From Vanilla planifolia (taxonomy: Eukaryota; Streptophyta; Magnoliopsida; Asparagales; Orchidaceae), in assembly GCA_023846275.1 (NCBI GenBank), contig JAIUJO010000086.1:962690-1026689 (forward strand): 64,000 nucleotides of DNA, in the 5' to 3' direction. Below, in pieces: positions 9,191 through 20,515 of the stretch (its first letter is position 1; each line of letters starts with the position of its first letter). Under the pieces are notes generated by a model. It saw only the letters and a program-made list of their open reading frames with translations, made no database searches and was not told the DNA's origin. The translations under genes and the position numbers were made by a program.

Positions 9191-11972
9191 TGTGATTACC
9201 AATTTAAATTGAGTTTACTATCATATAAATGCACTCCACCAAATTAAAAAACAAAACCTTTTCTTCATGTAATTTTGCCTCAATTATTTTCATTCTAATT
9301 CTATATTTTTGTTAAAACTTTTGTATGCTACCACTCTTAATTTTTCTACTAAGAAATACAGTTTAGTAGTTGTGTTATCATAGCTTAAATCAATCTGTCA
9401 ACTGCTAAATTTGTCATCTAACAAATGCTTTTTAATCAGCAGCCTTTTTCTAGTTTAGTAATTTACCATAAAACATGGTTGAAATTTTTATAGTAATAAT
9501 GTTGTTGAATGCTAGCTTGTTTTTGAAGATTTGAGACATGCACAAGAGGAAGTTGAACTGTACTTTTTTTCTTTTTTTTCGAAAGTTTACAAAGATAAAA
9601 ATAACCTTATTTTGAAATACTATTTTTTAAAAAGTGCATGCACTTTTAGTATAACAAACAAAAAATAAGGATAAAGTAATGAATAGAAATTTTTAAGGGA
9701 TTTGTACAATTATTGTTTATATTTACCAATAATCATAAAAGATAAAACTTACTCCATTGTTGTTTTCTGTAAAAGTAGGTAGAAAAAAATTCATAACAAT
9801 CCATAGAAGATTTATATACTATAGTTCATTATGCAACTCAAAGGGGGTACAATAGATCAAAAGATGCCATACTTGAGCCAAAAGTAGTCATAATAGAAGA
9901 ACGAATGCAATAAGTATAGAACATAAAGGAGAAACTTTATATTTATAATAGAGTGAAAACTTAAGCAACAACTTGGCATTTTAAATCAAAGATCGATATT
10001 GCAAAACATCTTCTCCAAAAACCCTAATGACAGTGAGGCTTTTTCTTGTAATACACTTGATTTTGGATGCAAATGCCATTATTTTGCATATTTTGTTTGT
10101 TTGCATGTTATGTTTTTCCATTTCAAACAAACATTGACAACCTTTGAATTTGTGAGTGACTTTACTTAAAAGCTTATTGTGAGTGACTTTACTTAAAAGC
10201 TTATTATTAACAATCCTTAGCCATGCCACTTGTTAATGCTTCCAAAGTAGCACTTGTTTAGAAACTTTGTTAATAAATTATGGTTGGTGACTTTCAACAA
10301 TTGTGACTCTAATAATAGTGTTGTCATTATAATTAGAATCAATTATCAATGATCTACACGTGAGGTTTTCTCGTCTTGAACCCTCGTCAAGAGGGGTTTT
10401 TTCAGAATGATAACATCAAAAGTGGAAGTGTAATAATGGTGAGCAATGAAAGAAGGAGAAAGAGATGGATAAGAGGGTTTTTACCACAAGGAGGTTGAAT
10501 TTCCCAAGAACCTTTAAAGGGTTTTGAATTTATGAAGTTCTAATTCTTAAAACATGCTGAATTTCTCAAGTTCTGACTTTCTATGAGTTTTGATTTTTTG
10601 GATTTTTTTTTAATTTTTTTGAATTATTTCATCCATTATTTCTTTCTTTTTACATAGTGGTTGGGATACAATTTTTAAATATAAATAAAAAAAATGATTT
10701 TTATCGAAAATTAAAAATGTCTTAAATTTTATAAATTTTGCACCTATCAATGTCTGTTTTTGCCAGCGTGCATCCTGAGGTGCACAAATTTATGACCGAG
10801 CCAAGGGTCTATCCATGCATGCAGGTAGCTTGCGCATGTAGAACATGAATGCGCTTAACTGTTGATAAGGTGCACGTGCATCATTGAAAAGAATTGAACT
10901 ATTGAAAATAAATGGGATATTTTGTAAAATTAATAAGGTCACCATTTGTCCATATAGTTATGGCATTGGGTACTAAAAAAGAAATGATATAAATAACACA
11001 ATTAAAAACAATTACGATACTTGTTTGTGTGGCTAGGTGATGCAAAAAATAAATTATAAAAAAATATTGTTAAAAAATTCAGTGGCCATAATCTATCCAA
11101 GTGACTAAAAAGAGTATTGTAGAAAAGATAAAAGTAGGTAATACAATAAAAGGAGAATATTCAAAATCAATATTATATAATTAAGCATTTAAATTAGGAA
11201 ATATTTATTTATGTTATTAATTAGCAAATTATTGAAAGAATAAACGTAAAAGTAATTTTATGGATAATTGAGCATGAGAAATGTTATCAAAAGAGAAATT
11301 GAATGTGAAACCATTCTTTGGTGTTTGAAATTCGGTGACACTAAGTCTTGTAAATCTCATCCATTAGGACCATTATTGTAGCTATCAAGAGCATTTTCCA
11401 ACTTACCCACTCGAGCTCTTTTATTGTTAGAAAATGAAGGTATTTAGGTAATTTTGTAATGGATTTGGAAGCAAAAATTAGGTTGAGGGTGGTGGAGATT
11501 GATTTTAGCCAAGATTAGCTGAAACCTTGAGTTGAACCAAACCAATAATTCGGCTGAGTGTTGGACTGAAATTAGTTTTAAACTATTTGAAATTCTGGTT
11601 TTGGTCCCAATCCAATAAACATGCATGTGTATCACTCAATTTCCTCTTTTCCACAAGCCATGTATGTGTCTCCATTTGCAAGGATATGTTTCTCCATGCC
11701 AATGTGTTTGATAAATTTTTATATTTTCATAGAAGCTGCATCATTTGGTAGCAAGACACTTAAAATTTGACTAGCGATCTGGCATTTGAACCCTAGACAA
11801 TTGTCTTAAAGAAAAAGTCCTTTTTTCTTTGCAACTTTTTTCCTTAAAATTTTAGAGCCTTTGATAGTCATTCCATTGGAAAGTTGTACAAGAAACATGT
11901 CCAAAATGTATATTCATATCTAATATTTATACCACACATATTATACTTTTATTGAGCTTTAATGTTTTGCAG
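9191..11972. other. Enlarged gap in the pseudogene; missing coiled-coil exons
   Basis: In intact relatives well over a hundred coiled-coil residues lie between exon 6 and the neck. Here 2.8 kb of mostly AT-rich DNA replaces them. One possible scrap, 'DLRHAQEEVELY' near 9518-9555, may be a remnant. The stretch at 10740-10880 is richer in G+C and unrecognised. I could not identify any inserted element, and the minus-strand open stretch at 9981-10229 matches nothing I know. Confidence 0.45.
10152..10205. repeat. Exact 27-bp tandem duplication
   Basis: The unit beginning GTGAGTGACTTTACTTAAAA occurs at 10152-10178 and again at 10179-10205 without a mismatch. The perfect match in such worn surroundings means a recent slippage-type duplication. 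Confidence 0.9.
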
Positions 11973-12353
11973 GAACTAAAAGGAAACATTCAAGTTATTT
12001 GTAGAGTGTGACCTTTTTTATTAGACGTTGATGGCAAGGGAGACGGTGGTTCAGTTATTTCATATCCAACAAGCATTGAGTCTCTTGGGAGAGGCGTTGT
12101 TTTGATGTACAGTGTTAAGGAATTTTTTTCTTATTTATTACATGCAAGCTTTCATCTATTTTATAATGTCTTATGGAAACTATAATCTGTAAGGATGATC
12201 CTTCTATAGCTGATGCTTTTACTTTTGCTTTATTTGTAAACAGCTCAAAAGTATTGTTTCACTTTTGACAAAGTTTTTTCTCACGAGTCATCTCAGGAGG
12301 ATGTGTTTTTACAAATCTCGTAGCTAGTGCAAAGTGCACTTGATCGATATAAG
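11973..12353 (+). pseudogene. Kinesin-14 pseudogene, neck and first motor exons
   Basis: The first exon starts at 11973 after TTTTGCAG and reads ELKGNIQVICRV, a stop at 12009 where the family has the R of RVRP (CGA to TGA), then SVISYPTSIESLGRG. The second (12244-12353) reads AQKYCFTFDKVFSHESSQEDVFLQIS, a stop at 12321 in place of Q, then LVQSALDRYK with a GT donor at 12354. These match the neck/motor junction and the beta-2/alpha-1 region of ATK-type kinesins. The neck sequence is diagnostic of kinesin-14. Confidence 0.92.
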
Positions 12354-15300
12354 GTGGTATATTCTATGCATTAAATCCATTATGTAATATATTTTATTTT
12401 CAGTTTTCTTTTGTGAATTTTATTTATCCACGTTTTTAATGTTTTCATCATTTATTAGTAACTAAATTAAATTTAGATATTTTCTTATGTGCTTCTTATG
12501 GGTATGTAATCTAAATAAGATTTTATTAAACCTTATGTTCATGGATGCATAAATATTAATAGATGGTACATATATTATCCCAAAATATGGAGCAAGAGGC
12601 ATTTGTTTAGATATTTTTATTTTAGTAATTTGTATAGCATTCAAGAGAAAACTTAGTTCACTCATTTAATCCTATATTAGTAAGTGTTATGATAGCTATT
12701 TACCATTTATGTTGCATGAATATGCAAAGTTATCATGTTAGGTTACAATTTACTAGATCATCATATGCTTGATGATTAACATGAGGCATGTCTTTTTAAA
12801 ATTGTACTAGCCTTCCAGGACAAACCATTTCATGAGAACAAGGTTAAAAGGGGTAAGATTTCTAGAAATCATGTGTTAGAGAAATAGCTCTGAAGGTGTT
12901 GGGTCACACAGATCACTCTCAATGTCCAGATTGATTAGGATTCATCAAGCATGATTGGTATTATCATTGTTCAAGTTGAATACTATAATACATAGTTCAG
13001 AAGGACAAAATATGAATGAAATTTGCAAATTTATCATGTGCAAATGGTCTTGTTCTTTGGTTATAATTAACTTGCCACTATATTATGGTTTAGTTTATGT
13101 ACCATTTGGGTGCAATGGGCAATTTTGCTAAATATGATTTTTTCTCTTTTAGGGAATTTCTCTTTGCTTATCCCTCTTTGTTCTTACCTAAGTCTTATAT
13201 TCTAACTTGAAGGAGCTTCCTTTTTGTAATAACTATAAATTACCTTCTTGTGATTCTTTAGCTAAATGGAATAAATCATTCTTCTTGGAATTTGAAATTA
13301 GTTTCAACACTTTTCTAACATTGCATGTTGGAATTAGTGAGTAGATTGAAGATGAGAATTACAGTTCAAAAAGTTGTGATTGTTGATGATCTTGTTTTTA
13401 ATGTTTCAACGATGTAAGTGACACTAATTCTATCCCTCCACCTCTTAAGAGTGATCCTCCTTTTGAGCCATTCTTTCACATCTTTTAGTAACATTTGGAA
13501 ATATTTTTGTGAAGGTCATTTCTATCCATTTGAAATTCTTATTCCACTAAAGTCTACAATTCTAGCTAAAGTTTCAATTTTCTTAAATGAGCTTGTTCAT
13601 TTTCTTATGATGAACTATCTTTTTTCAACTCATTCATCTCCCTTTATTTCTCTGCTAGTTAAAAAATTTCTGCAAGTGGGATGCCTTTTGTTTGTGCCAC
13701 TTCTTAATTTCCTTTCTACCTTTGTTGTCCTTGGATGTGTTCATTTATCAAAGAGTGTGGCACGATGTATGATGTGTCTTAGCTATTCTTCTCACATTGG
13801 CATTGTAATTGCCCCTCTTTTAATGGGGATTTTTTTTATTTTCCCTTCTAAATTTCAAATTCCTACTTTCTGTTATGACAAATTAGACCCATAAATTTTT
13901 TTATGTGAATTCGAGACACTTACGTCCTTTTTTCTTGCTTATTGGTGCAATTAAGTGAACAATTTTCTCCATCTTGCTTCAAGGATGCAACATCGAAGTG
14001 GCTTTAGAAGGTATCTTGTTATTCCCAATTTCAAGTTTTTGAAAAGGATCTTTGCTTCTTTCTTTGCTAGTTATGTCAAGCCTGAAAATTTTGGTTGAAT
14101 GTTTGCCATATCTTAGTCAAAATTAAAATGGAAGCCCCAAATTTTACCTCCAATGTTTCCAAGAAAGCCTAAGTGAGGTGGAGCTAGAAGAAACCCAGGT
14201 GACTCAAGCATCCTTAGTATTTTTTCTTTGGGCCAATGAATTTGAGATGCCTAAGCTTTGTTTGCCATCTCATATCTTGCTAAAAAAACTTTTATTACTC
14301 TTAGTTAATGAAGAAGGCTTATCTATTTCCAACACATTTTGAAGCAAGAGAAGGTGTAAGGAAATTACCAATGAGCTTACCTCAACAATGAAAAAAATCT
14401 AAATATTTTCATTAAGGGAGCAATTGATAACATCATTATCATCCATCTTAGATCATTAGTTACCTCTTCAAGATTTTGAGAATACTCTGTTGAATGTATC
14501 TCTCAAGTAAATCTTATTGCCACATTATCTTTGGTTATCATCCATGAAGTCTTTGATTACAAAAATTGTTTAAGAAGGTTAGCTGCAATAATATTATGGT
14601 GAGAAGGGAGAAAGAAAGACATAAAGTAGCTCACTTAGGTCCTTGTTGCATGGTTAATTGGCTTTATTTAAGAGGGAACAAGGCTTGACCAAGGGTTTGT
14701 AGAGAGCTTAACTAGCGAAAGAAAGTATCAAAGAGATTGAAAATCAATGAAAAGCTCCCAACCATGCCTCCAGTTGTCTTAATCTATGGAAAAGGTGTCC
14801 AATGTTGTGTCAAGTGAAAGAACCAAGAAAATTCGAATTGAATATGAGGTACTATAATAAACTATGATAAAGAACTCTTAAATCATGAAGAGATATCATA
14901 TGAAATGAACCAAGTTATGTGTCATTATCTACGATGATTGTGAAGCAAGGTTTGATCTGAGTAGCTTTGTAATTGGTTTATGCTTTATGTAGCTTCTATG
15001 GATTAAAAGAGGTTCAAACTCCATATTTAGTGTTGCATCACCTTGAAGGAAAACAATTTAAGACCTCTCGAGACTTTTCATCTCTCTTTAGGGACATGGA
15101 GACAAGTTTAAGTACATGTTAATATTATTTTGGTGATCTTTGGAGGGAATTAAGCATGCCCTTATAAATTAATTCTAAAATCTTTTAAGGCAAACACTTT
15201 GTAAAATCTAATAATGAGAATATTTTATTTGCTTCCAATCTCTTTTGAGCCAAAGCATCTTTGTTATTTAGAATTTGTTAAAACCACTATCATGTTCTCA

Positions 15301-18300
15301 TGACTTATTGCAAACGTTGATGTGTGTTCAGTATTGTGGATATCGTAGTTTTGTTGATTCTTTATTTTGGAATGCCTGCAATAAGATGGGCATTTGTTTA
15401 AGTCGTTTTCTCCCCTATGTTGGTTCTCCAATCAGCTTCTTGGGAGAATAAACTAAGCTTAAAGTTAGCTTTCTTTTTTCGCATTTGGGATTGAAATATA
15501 AGTAGTCATGTAGATGGAAAATTTTATGAACATGACAATATCATTATTTGTAATTTTTTAGTTACCTACAATAAATAAATTTCACATTATGGCTTCAACA
15601 CCTTCTGTGTATAAAATTTACTACCTAGTTTTATTCTGCCGAGATAATGTTTCAATTGATCATCCGATTTAGACCAAAGAAGGTTTTATTCTCAAAAACT
15701 TTTTAGACATTTTAAGGCTAAATTATCACATAAATCTCCAAATCACTTTCTTTATAGTCAATGTAGGATTATTTATTTCTATACCCTTCAAACTAAAATC
15801 CTCCAAAAAATTACTCTTTGTTAAGTAATTTCAATCTTGGTCATCACCCATCAGGTACTCCTCACACTCTTTGATCCCTTGTGTTCGAATAAAGTCTTAT
15901 GCCATTAGGTTTCATATTTTTAAGAACTACTTCAATTGAAGAGTTGCTACCTGAGTACAATGATGGAAGTCGTGGCATTTCGTCAATTTGTTGGACGTCT
16001 TGGTTCTTCTTCATAGATTGTTTTTTTCTTTTCTTGTTGATCTTTTAGTTCATTCCAAAGTATAAGTATATTTGTTAACTTCAATGGAGAGTAAAGGGTT
16101 TGAATTAATAGCAAAGGGAGACCATTCTCTCTCTCCTAGCTCAGCACATTGATTTTTTTGCATGGTCTTGTTTTGATATGGTTGGTGTTACTTGGGTTAT
16201 GTTTTACCAACATCTTAATGTTAAGTTTGAATTCTTAAGAATATGATAGAAGAAGACACACTTAGCTAAGAAAAACAAACCCTAGCTAAAGAGAACTAGC
16301 TTATATTCTTAAGGTTTGATTCATTGTTGTGTAATACCTCAAGTGGTTGGAAAAGTTTTATCTTGTCAAGAAAAGTAATGACAAATGACACATTTGTGTT
16401 GACTCTTTATTTTATCTTATTTGGCTTGACCAAAATTTTCTTTTTTGTCAAAAATTTAAGATTCAATGAGCTTGATTGCAACTTTTAATCACTTAAGCTT
16501 TTTTGAATGCCTTCTTTGGATGACAATAAATCAGGATTTTTGAGTTAGACAACGAAAAGCATCATCTATCATAAATTTTCAATATGTTGCTAAAAGACCA
16601 TATCATTTGTTTTAAAAACTGAAAGGGCAACATATCAATACATGGTTAATATAGTTTTTAGCCATCAATGAGGAATGAATCTTGATGCATATGTTGAGGA
16701 GTTTTTAGTCAAAAGCAATCATTCTTTGTCTACTTGAGGATCTTAAAGAGAACTTTCAAGAATTATGAAAATTTGGATTGCATGTCAATCCACTCAAGTG
16801 CAATTTTGGCATCTTATCAAGCACGTTTAAAGAAAAGAAATGAAGCTAACCTTGATGGTGTTTGGGACTTTTCAAAAATGCATTCACCAAAGACATTTTG
16901 AGACCTATATAAGTTAGATGATCATATTTCTACATTTTGTAGAATCATAACTTGCTATGAAGTCGAGCATTAACTATTTTCAAGCCATTGAGAGGCATAA
17001 ATAGACTGTAGCTTATAAAAAACTATGAGAATGCGATGGAATTAAGAAGCTCATCTATTATGTCTTTCATGTTCTTAAAATTTGGAATAATGTTATCCAA
17101 CCTCTCAAGCTGTTTGACAATATTAAAATTTGGAATAATGTTATCCTACCCATGAGTTTTTTTAACAAGAATTGTGCTGGCCAATAGTTCAAAAGAATGT
17201 TGCACAATACATTGAGATTATAAAAATTGACATTTAATAGACATTTTTCTCAATGACTAATAGGATCAATGAAAGCCATTAATGTATTATGGCATTTCCT
17301 AGTTTATGAAACAATTTTTCATGGGCAAACATTGGTATTTTATTGTGATAGTTGATTGCTTCACAAAATAGATTGAATCAAAATCCTTGGTTAAAACAGC
17401 ACAACTAAATGAACTTTAGAATGCTTGTGTAATGTAGTGCAAGCTCTTGAAATAACATAGCAAATTAGATTTTAATTCGTATCAATTTTCTATGAAGTTC
17501 TAAAGTTCTTTGAGGTGCTTCTTGGACACATGATTATCATAGTAGTAAAAAATTCTCTGTCTTCAATTTAGAGTATTCTTATCTACCCCACAATAAGTGA
17601 TCTATGAGTCTACCTATCTTATGATAATTTATAGAATATACTAAATAGATAAATTAGACTACATAATAAATTTTTAAAGTGTTTATTATTATCAAAATAA
17701 GAAACTATTTTTATTGTCATGGAATTCAATACTACCTTGTCATGTTAATGGGTTTTCTAATGACTTAATTGTCCATAAATATATTCTTGGCATTTATCTT
17801 ATAGAGTTGAGAGGAGGGAGGAGAGAGATAGAGAGAGAAAGGAGAATATTTAATTGGCTATATTTGACTTTCTCTCTTATGGTCATTTTTTCTTTGTTTA
17901 TCTCTTTATTATTTCTAAGTTCAAATCATGAACTTAGAAGAGCTTCCTTTTTGTAGTACCCCACTGCACCTGGTAATTCTTCAACTCAAATTCTCTTTTG
18001 TTTCTTAAAATCTATAGTTAGCCTAAATAGTTTACATTAAGGATGCTAGTATAGATGGTCAAGATAGTGATTTTTAAAATTGTTTGAGTATAAGTGCTTA
18101 AATCAAATGAAGCTTTATAAGAAGGTATTTCGTATTTTTAAAACCATATAAATTTTTTTTAATTTTAAAGAAGCTACTATAGCTTTTGATAAAATGCATT
18201 ATATATCATCCGATGCTCTAGCAAGATTAGAAAATTCATATAATCGATCAATTTTTATTGCCAACTTGTTTCGTGTTACAGATCAAAATAAAAACTGTTA

Positions 18301-18913
18301 TTCTGTTGAATTGGTATTTTTGTTTCTTGATTTATTAACTTAATTATACTTTTGTTGTTTGTATTTTTTTTTAACCGCGTTGGGGTGGGTTGGCCTTCGC
18401 TTGGAAGGAACTGAAGTATGATTGGTAGAAATAGCTCGTTGAGCTTGTCAAGTATATTTGTTTATTTTACACTGTTAATTGCTGAAATGGTAAAAAAAGA
18501 ATTAATCGAAGTAGCTAAGCCAAGGAGTAGTGATTTAACAGTATTTTGCTTTATCTAACAAATATTTTAATTTAGAGTAAATGAATCTAGAAGTTTAACC
18601 TATAGTTGGGATAAATTTTCAATTATTTTGTTTTTGATGTGTTTCTATTTTCTTCAATCACATTTTCTTCAAAAATCTTTTCATATCTTATTCCTATAAC
18701 AGACATAAAATGGACATTAAAAACATTAAATGACGATGCTCACATCATTAGGTCAGCACGATTGAATCGAATGATCCATCCAGTTGTTGAGCTAGTTGAA
18801 TGCTAGTTTGGTCTTCAACATGAATTCTCTATCTTGGAGAAAATGCATATAACAAGCTTTAGCTCTCATTCATTATTCTTAACTCCTTATTTTACTATCT
18901 CTTCTTTAAAAAG
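12354..18913. other. Expanded kinesin intron (about 6.6 kb) carrying a gypsy element
   Basis: The donor at 12354 and the acceptor AG at 18912-18913 bound this intron; their exons are adjacent in intact relatives. The outer parts (12354 to about 13020 and about 17990-18913) are plain AT-rich intron sequence. The centre holds the Ty3/gypsy fossil annotated separately. A GA-rich run lies at 17808-17846. Confidence 0.8.
13020..17990 (+). mobile_element. Ty3/gypsy element fossil inserted in the kinesin intron
   Basis: A block near 13135-13245 recurs near 17862-17975, both including 'gagcttcctttttgta'; these are best read as the U5 parts of a 5' and a 3' LTR. Between them, on the plus strand, an RT part near 16690-16880 shows AYVEEFLVKSN, equivalent to the YVDD box region, and an integrase part near 17330-17400 shows HWYFIVIVDCFTK. 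The order LTR, (gag), RT, IN, LTR fits Ty3/gypsy and the same strand as the host gene. The region 13270-16500 should hold gag and protease but I cannot recognise them. The element is broken in many places. LTR divergence by eye indicates great age. The outer edges are uncertain by some hundreds of bases. Confidence 0.7.
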
Positions 18914-19075
18914 CTTTGTATCTTTGTTTATGGACAAACTGGTTCTACTAAAACTTACACCATGATGGGCAAGCCTGAAGCCCCTGAGTAGAAAGGATTA
19001 ATACCATGTTCCTTGGAGCAAAACTTTGAGACTAGCCAATCACTACAATGCCAGGGTTGGACTTACAAAATACAG
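18914..19075 (+). pseudogene. Kinesin-14 pseudogene, P-loop exon
   Basis: The exon reads LCIFVYGQTGSTKTYTMMG, then KPEAPE, a stop, and KGLIPCSLEQ, ending TYKIQ before a GT donor at 19076. Intact relatives read VCIFAYGQTGSGKTYTMMG and PEQKGLIPRSLEQIF. The second glycine of the Walker A motif is replaced by threonine, and a glutamine codon has become TAG. Nucleotide binding would be lost even without the stop. The residues around the loop are otherwise well conserved. Confidence 0.95.
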
Positions 19076-19155
19076 GTGTGAATGTCAATTTACATGAAAA
19101 TGTAAATTGTGCTCAATCTTTCCTGCTTTCAAACCATGGTTTTCATCTTTTACAG

Positions 19156-19361
19156 GCATCAATGTTAGAGATCTACAATGAAACAATTCTTGATTTGTTA
19201 TCACCTAATCATAGCACAAGCAGTTGTCTAACTCTTCTTAACAAGCAATGTACCATCAAGCACGATTCAGCTTGTAATACACATGTGCCAGACCTTACTG
19301 TTGTTGTTGTATGTAGCATAAAGGAAATTTCCTTTCTACTTGATTAAGCTGCAAGGAGTAG
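19156..19361 (+). pseudogene. Kinesin-14 pseudogene, motor exon with MLEIYNE motif
   Basis: The exon starts after TTTTACAG and reads ASMLEIYNETILDLLSPN, then QCTIKHD, NTHVPDLTVV and CSIKEISFLL, closely matching relatives that read MLEIYNE.IRDLLS and YTI.HD..GNTHVSDLT. A stop follows where the family has EQAARSR, and AARSR is still visible before the GTAATT donor near 19362. This is the best-preserved exon. Confidence 0.95.
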
Positions 19362-19395
19362 GTAATTGAAATTAGCATAGACATATTAAATTGGA

Positions 19396-19625
19396 GCATG
19401 CTCTCATCTTTTATTTTCTTGTCTTTGGTTGACAACAGAATACATCATGTGTATTAAGTTTCCCAAATGTTCCATATTCTTGGGTATCAAGCTTTGTTTT
19501 GCTTGCATGCATGCATTCATCTTCTATTTTCTTGTTTCTGGTGGCTAGTTGAATACGGCATGTGTATGCTTTCATTTCATGTTCCATATTCTGGGGTACC
19601 AAGCTGTGTTTTTCTTGCATGCTTT
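19396..19625. repeat. Tandem duplication, period about 113 bp, inside a kinesin intron
   Basis: A unit starting GCATGCTCTCATCTTTTATT near 19396 recurs near 19509, sharing TATTTTCTTG, the block GTTCCATATTCT.GGGTA.CAAGCT and TTTTCTTGCATGC. The copies differ at roughly a fifth of positions by eye. The duplication explains the open stretches on the minus strand here. Confidence 0.8.
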
Positions 19626-19755
19626 TGAACGTACGATTCTGTGGCAGCATTTTTTAACTTCTGGATCATTCTTCTCTTTCCCAACCTGAATTGCCAAAAA
19701 ACTATCATTGCAAGAGATTGGAACTAATGATTCAGATTTTACTTTGCTCATCAGA

Positions 19756-20206
19756 TCAGTTGGCAAGACTCAGATGATTGAATAATCATCAAGAAGCCAT
19801 TTTGTTTTCACCTTAAGAATATCTAGGGTGAATGTTGTGAGTGGTGGCTGTTCCTTGTTCCTTTGAGCCATTAAGCTTGTTACCTAAGACATTTTTTTAC
19901 CTGACTCTTTCATTGTAGGCCACGAAACAACATGTTCAAGGTGTTTTGAACCTGATAGATCTTTCCTGAAATGAGTGTCTTGCTAAAAGTGGCTCGATTG
20001 GAGATCATCTAAAGGAAAACCAGGCAAGAATTGCTACTCATTTATGCTAAAAGTTCTTGTTTTAGATGCATATGAAGAAATTCATTTTGTCCTTGAAACA
20101 AGCAATTAACAAAAGCTTGTCTTTGCTGAGCGATGTTATATTTGCAATTGCCAAGAACGAGGATCATGTTCCTTAGAGAAACTAAAAATTGACATACCTT
20201 CTACAG
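19756..20206 (+). pseudogene. Kinesin-14 pseudogene, switch I / switch II exons
   Basis: Three exon remnants are visible. Near 19759 is VGKTQMIE, a stop, then SSRSHFVFTLRIS: the switch I SSRSH motif survives. At 19919-20023 is HVQGVLNLIDLS, a stop, NE, then LAKSGSIGDHLKENQ: the switch II DLAGSE is destroyed, and the donor is GC. At 20102-20206 is [24 protein letters not shown], a stop, RN, a stop, KLTYLLQ, with a GT donor at 20207. The last exon's acceptor appears changed from AG to AA. Order and spacing match intact ATK-type genes. Confidence 0.92.
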
Positions 20207-20374
20207 GTACATGGCCATTGGATTTCTGTGATGTTTAGTATATTGCAGTGTGTACAATTATGTTACATTAGTTTTAACAACATTCTAAAAAAAGCTATTT
20301 GTTGATTAAAAAATCAATTTTCAACTTTTGTCATCTTCATTCTCATCATACTCTATAATCTCTTGTGTTTAATG

Positions 20375-20515
20375 CCTTCTCTTGGGGGCGGTTCAAAAAC
20401 ATTGATGTTTGTTAGCATCTCTACAGACGTTTCATCAGCACGTGAATCGATATGTTGGCCTTATTTTGCTGCTCGTGTCAATGCCTATGAGATTGGGAAT
20501 TATACTAAAAGTACT
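20375..20515 (+). pseudogene. Kinesin-14 pseudogene, last motor exon
   Basis: The exon reads PSLGGGSKTLMFVSIS, then SSARESICW and FAARVNAYEIGNYTK, matching the family's PCLGGDSKTLMFVNISP and LRFAARVNACEIG. The acceptor looks worn (TG for AG). The short basic C-terminal tail of ATK1-type proteins is not recognisable beyond this point. AT-rich sequence follows. Confidence 0.93.

Larger units (their letters stand above)
7848..20515 (+). pseudogene. ATK1-like: Unprocessed kinesin-14 (ATK1/ATK5-type minus-end kinesin) pseudogene
   Basis: Intact relatives are C-terminal-motor, minus-end-directed kinesins that organise spindle microtubules. About fourteen exon remnants lie in family order: a basic N-terminus, a coiled coil, the neck ELKGNIQVICRV, then the motor to FAARVNAYEIG. 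Many splice sites remain (for example acceptors before 8010, 8372, 11973, 12244, 19156 and 19919, and donors after 7916, 12353 and 19075), so it is a decayed spliced gene and not a processed copy. The start codon is now ATA (7848-7850). In-frame stops lie at 8049, 8268, 9041, 12009, 12321, in the P-loop exon, and at 20174 and 20183. Several look like C-to-T changes of CAG or CGA codons. Much of the coiled coil after 9190 is missing, and the P-loop reads GQTGSTKT instead of GQTGSGKT. It cannot make a motor. Family confidence is very high; ATK1 versus ATK5 is not resolved. Confidence 0.93.

Noticed and set aside
10376-10402. Hairpin followed by a T run, like a bacterial terminator
   Set aside because: The setting is a plant nuclear intron; such terminators do not apply and the stem is short.
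13418-13894. The longest open stretch in the window, 158 codons on the plus strand
   Set aside because: It is hydrophobic and resembles no protein. It lies in T-rich sequence inside the gypsy fossil, where gag would be, without any gag motif. It is probably chance.
19411-19766. Two overlapping minus-strand open stretches
   Set aside because: They fall on the 113-bp duplicated intron block of the kinesin pseudogene and share no similarity with known proteins.
7848-20515. Processed (retro-copied) kinesin pseudogene
   Set aside because: Introns with recognisable donors and acceptors separate the exon remnants, so it did not arise from an mRNA copy.
7848-20515. Kinesin fragment captured by a Helitron or Pack-MULE
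   Set aside because: The gene is collinear from its N-terminus to the end of the motor with its own leader-like 5' flank, and I saw no Helitron or MULE ends. Capture is not excluded but a plain gene duplicate is simpler.
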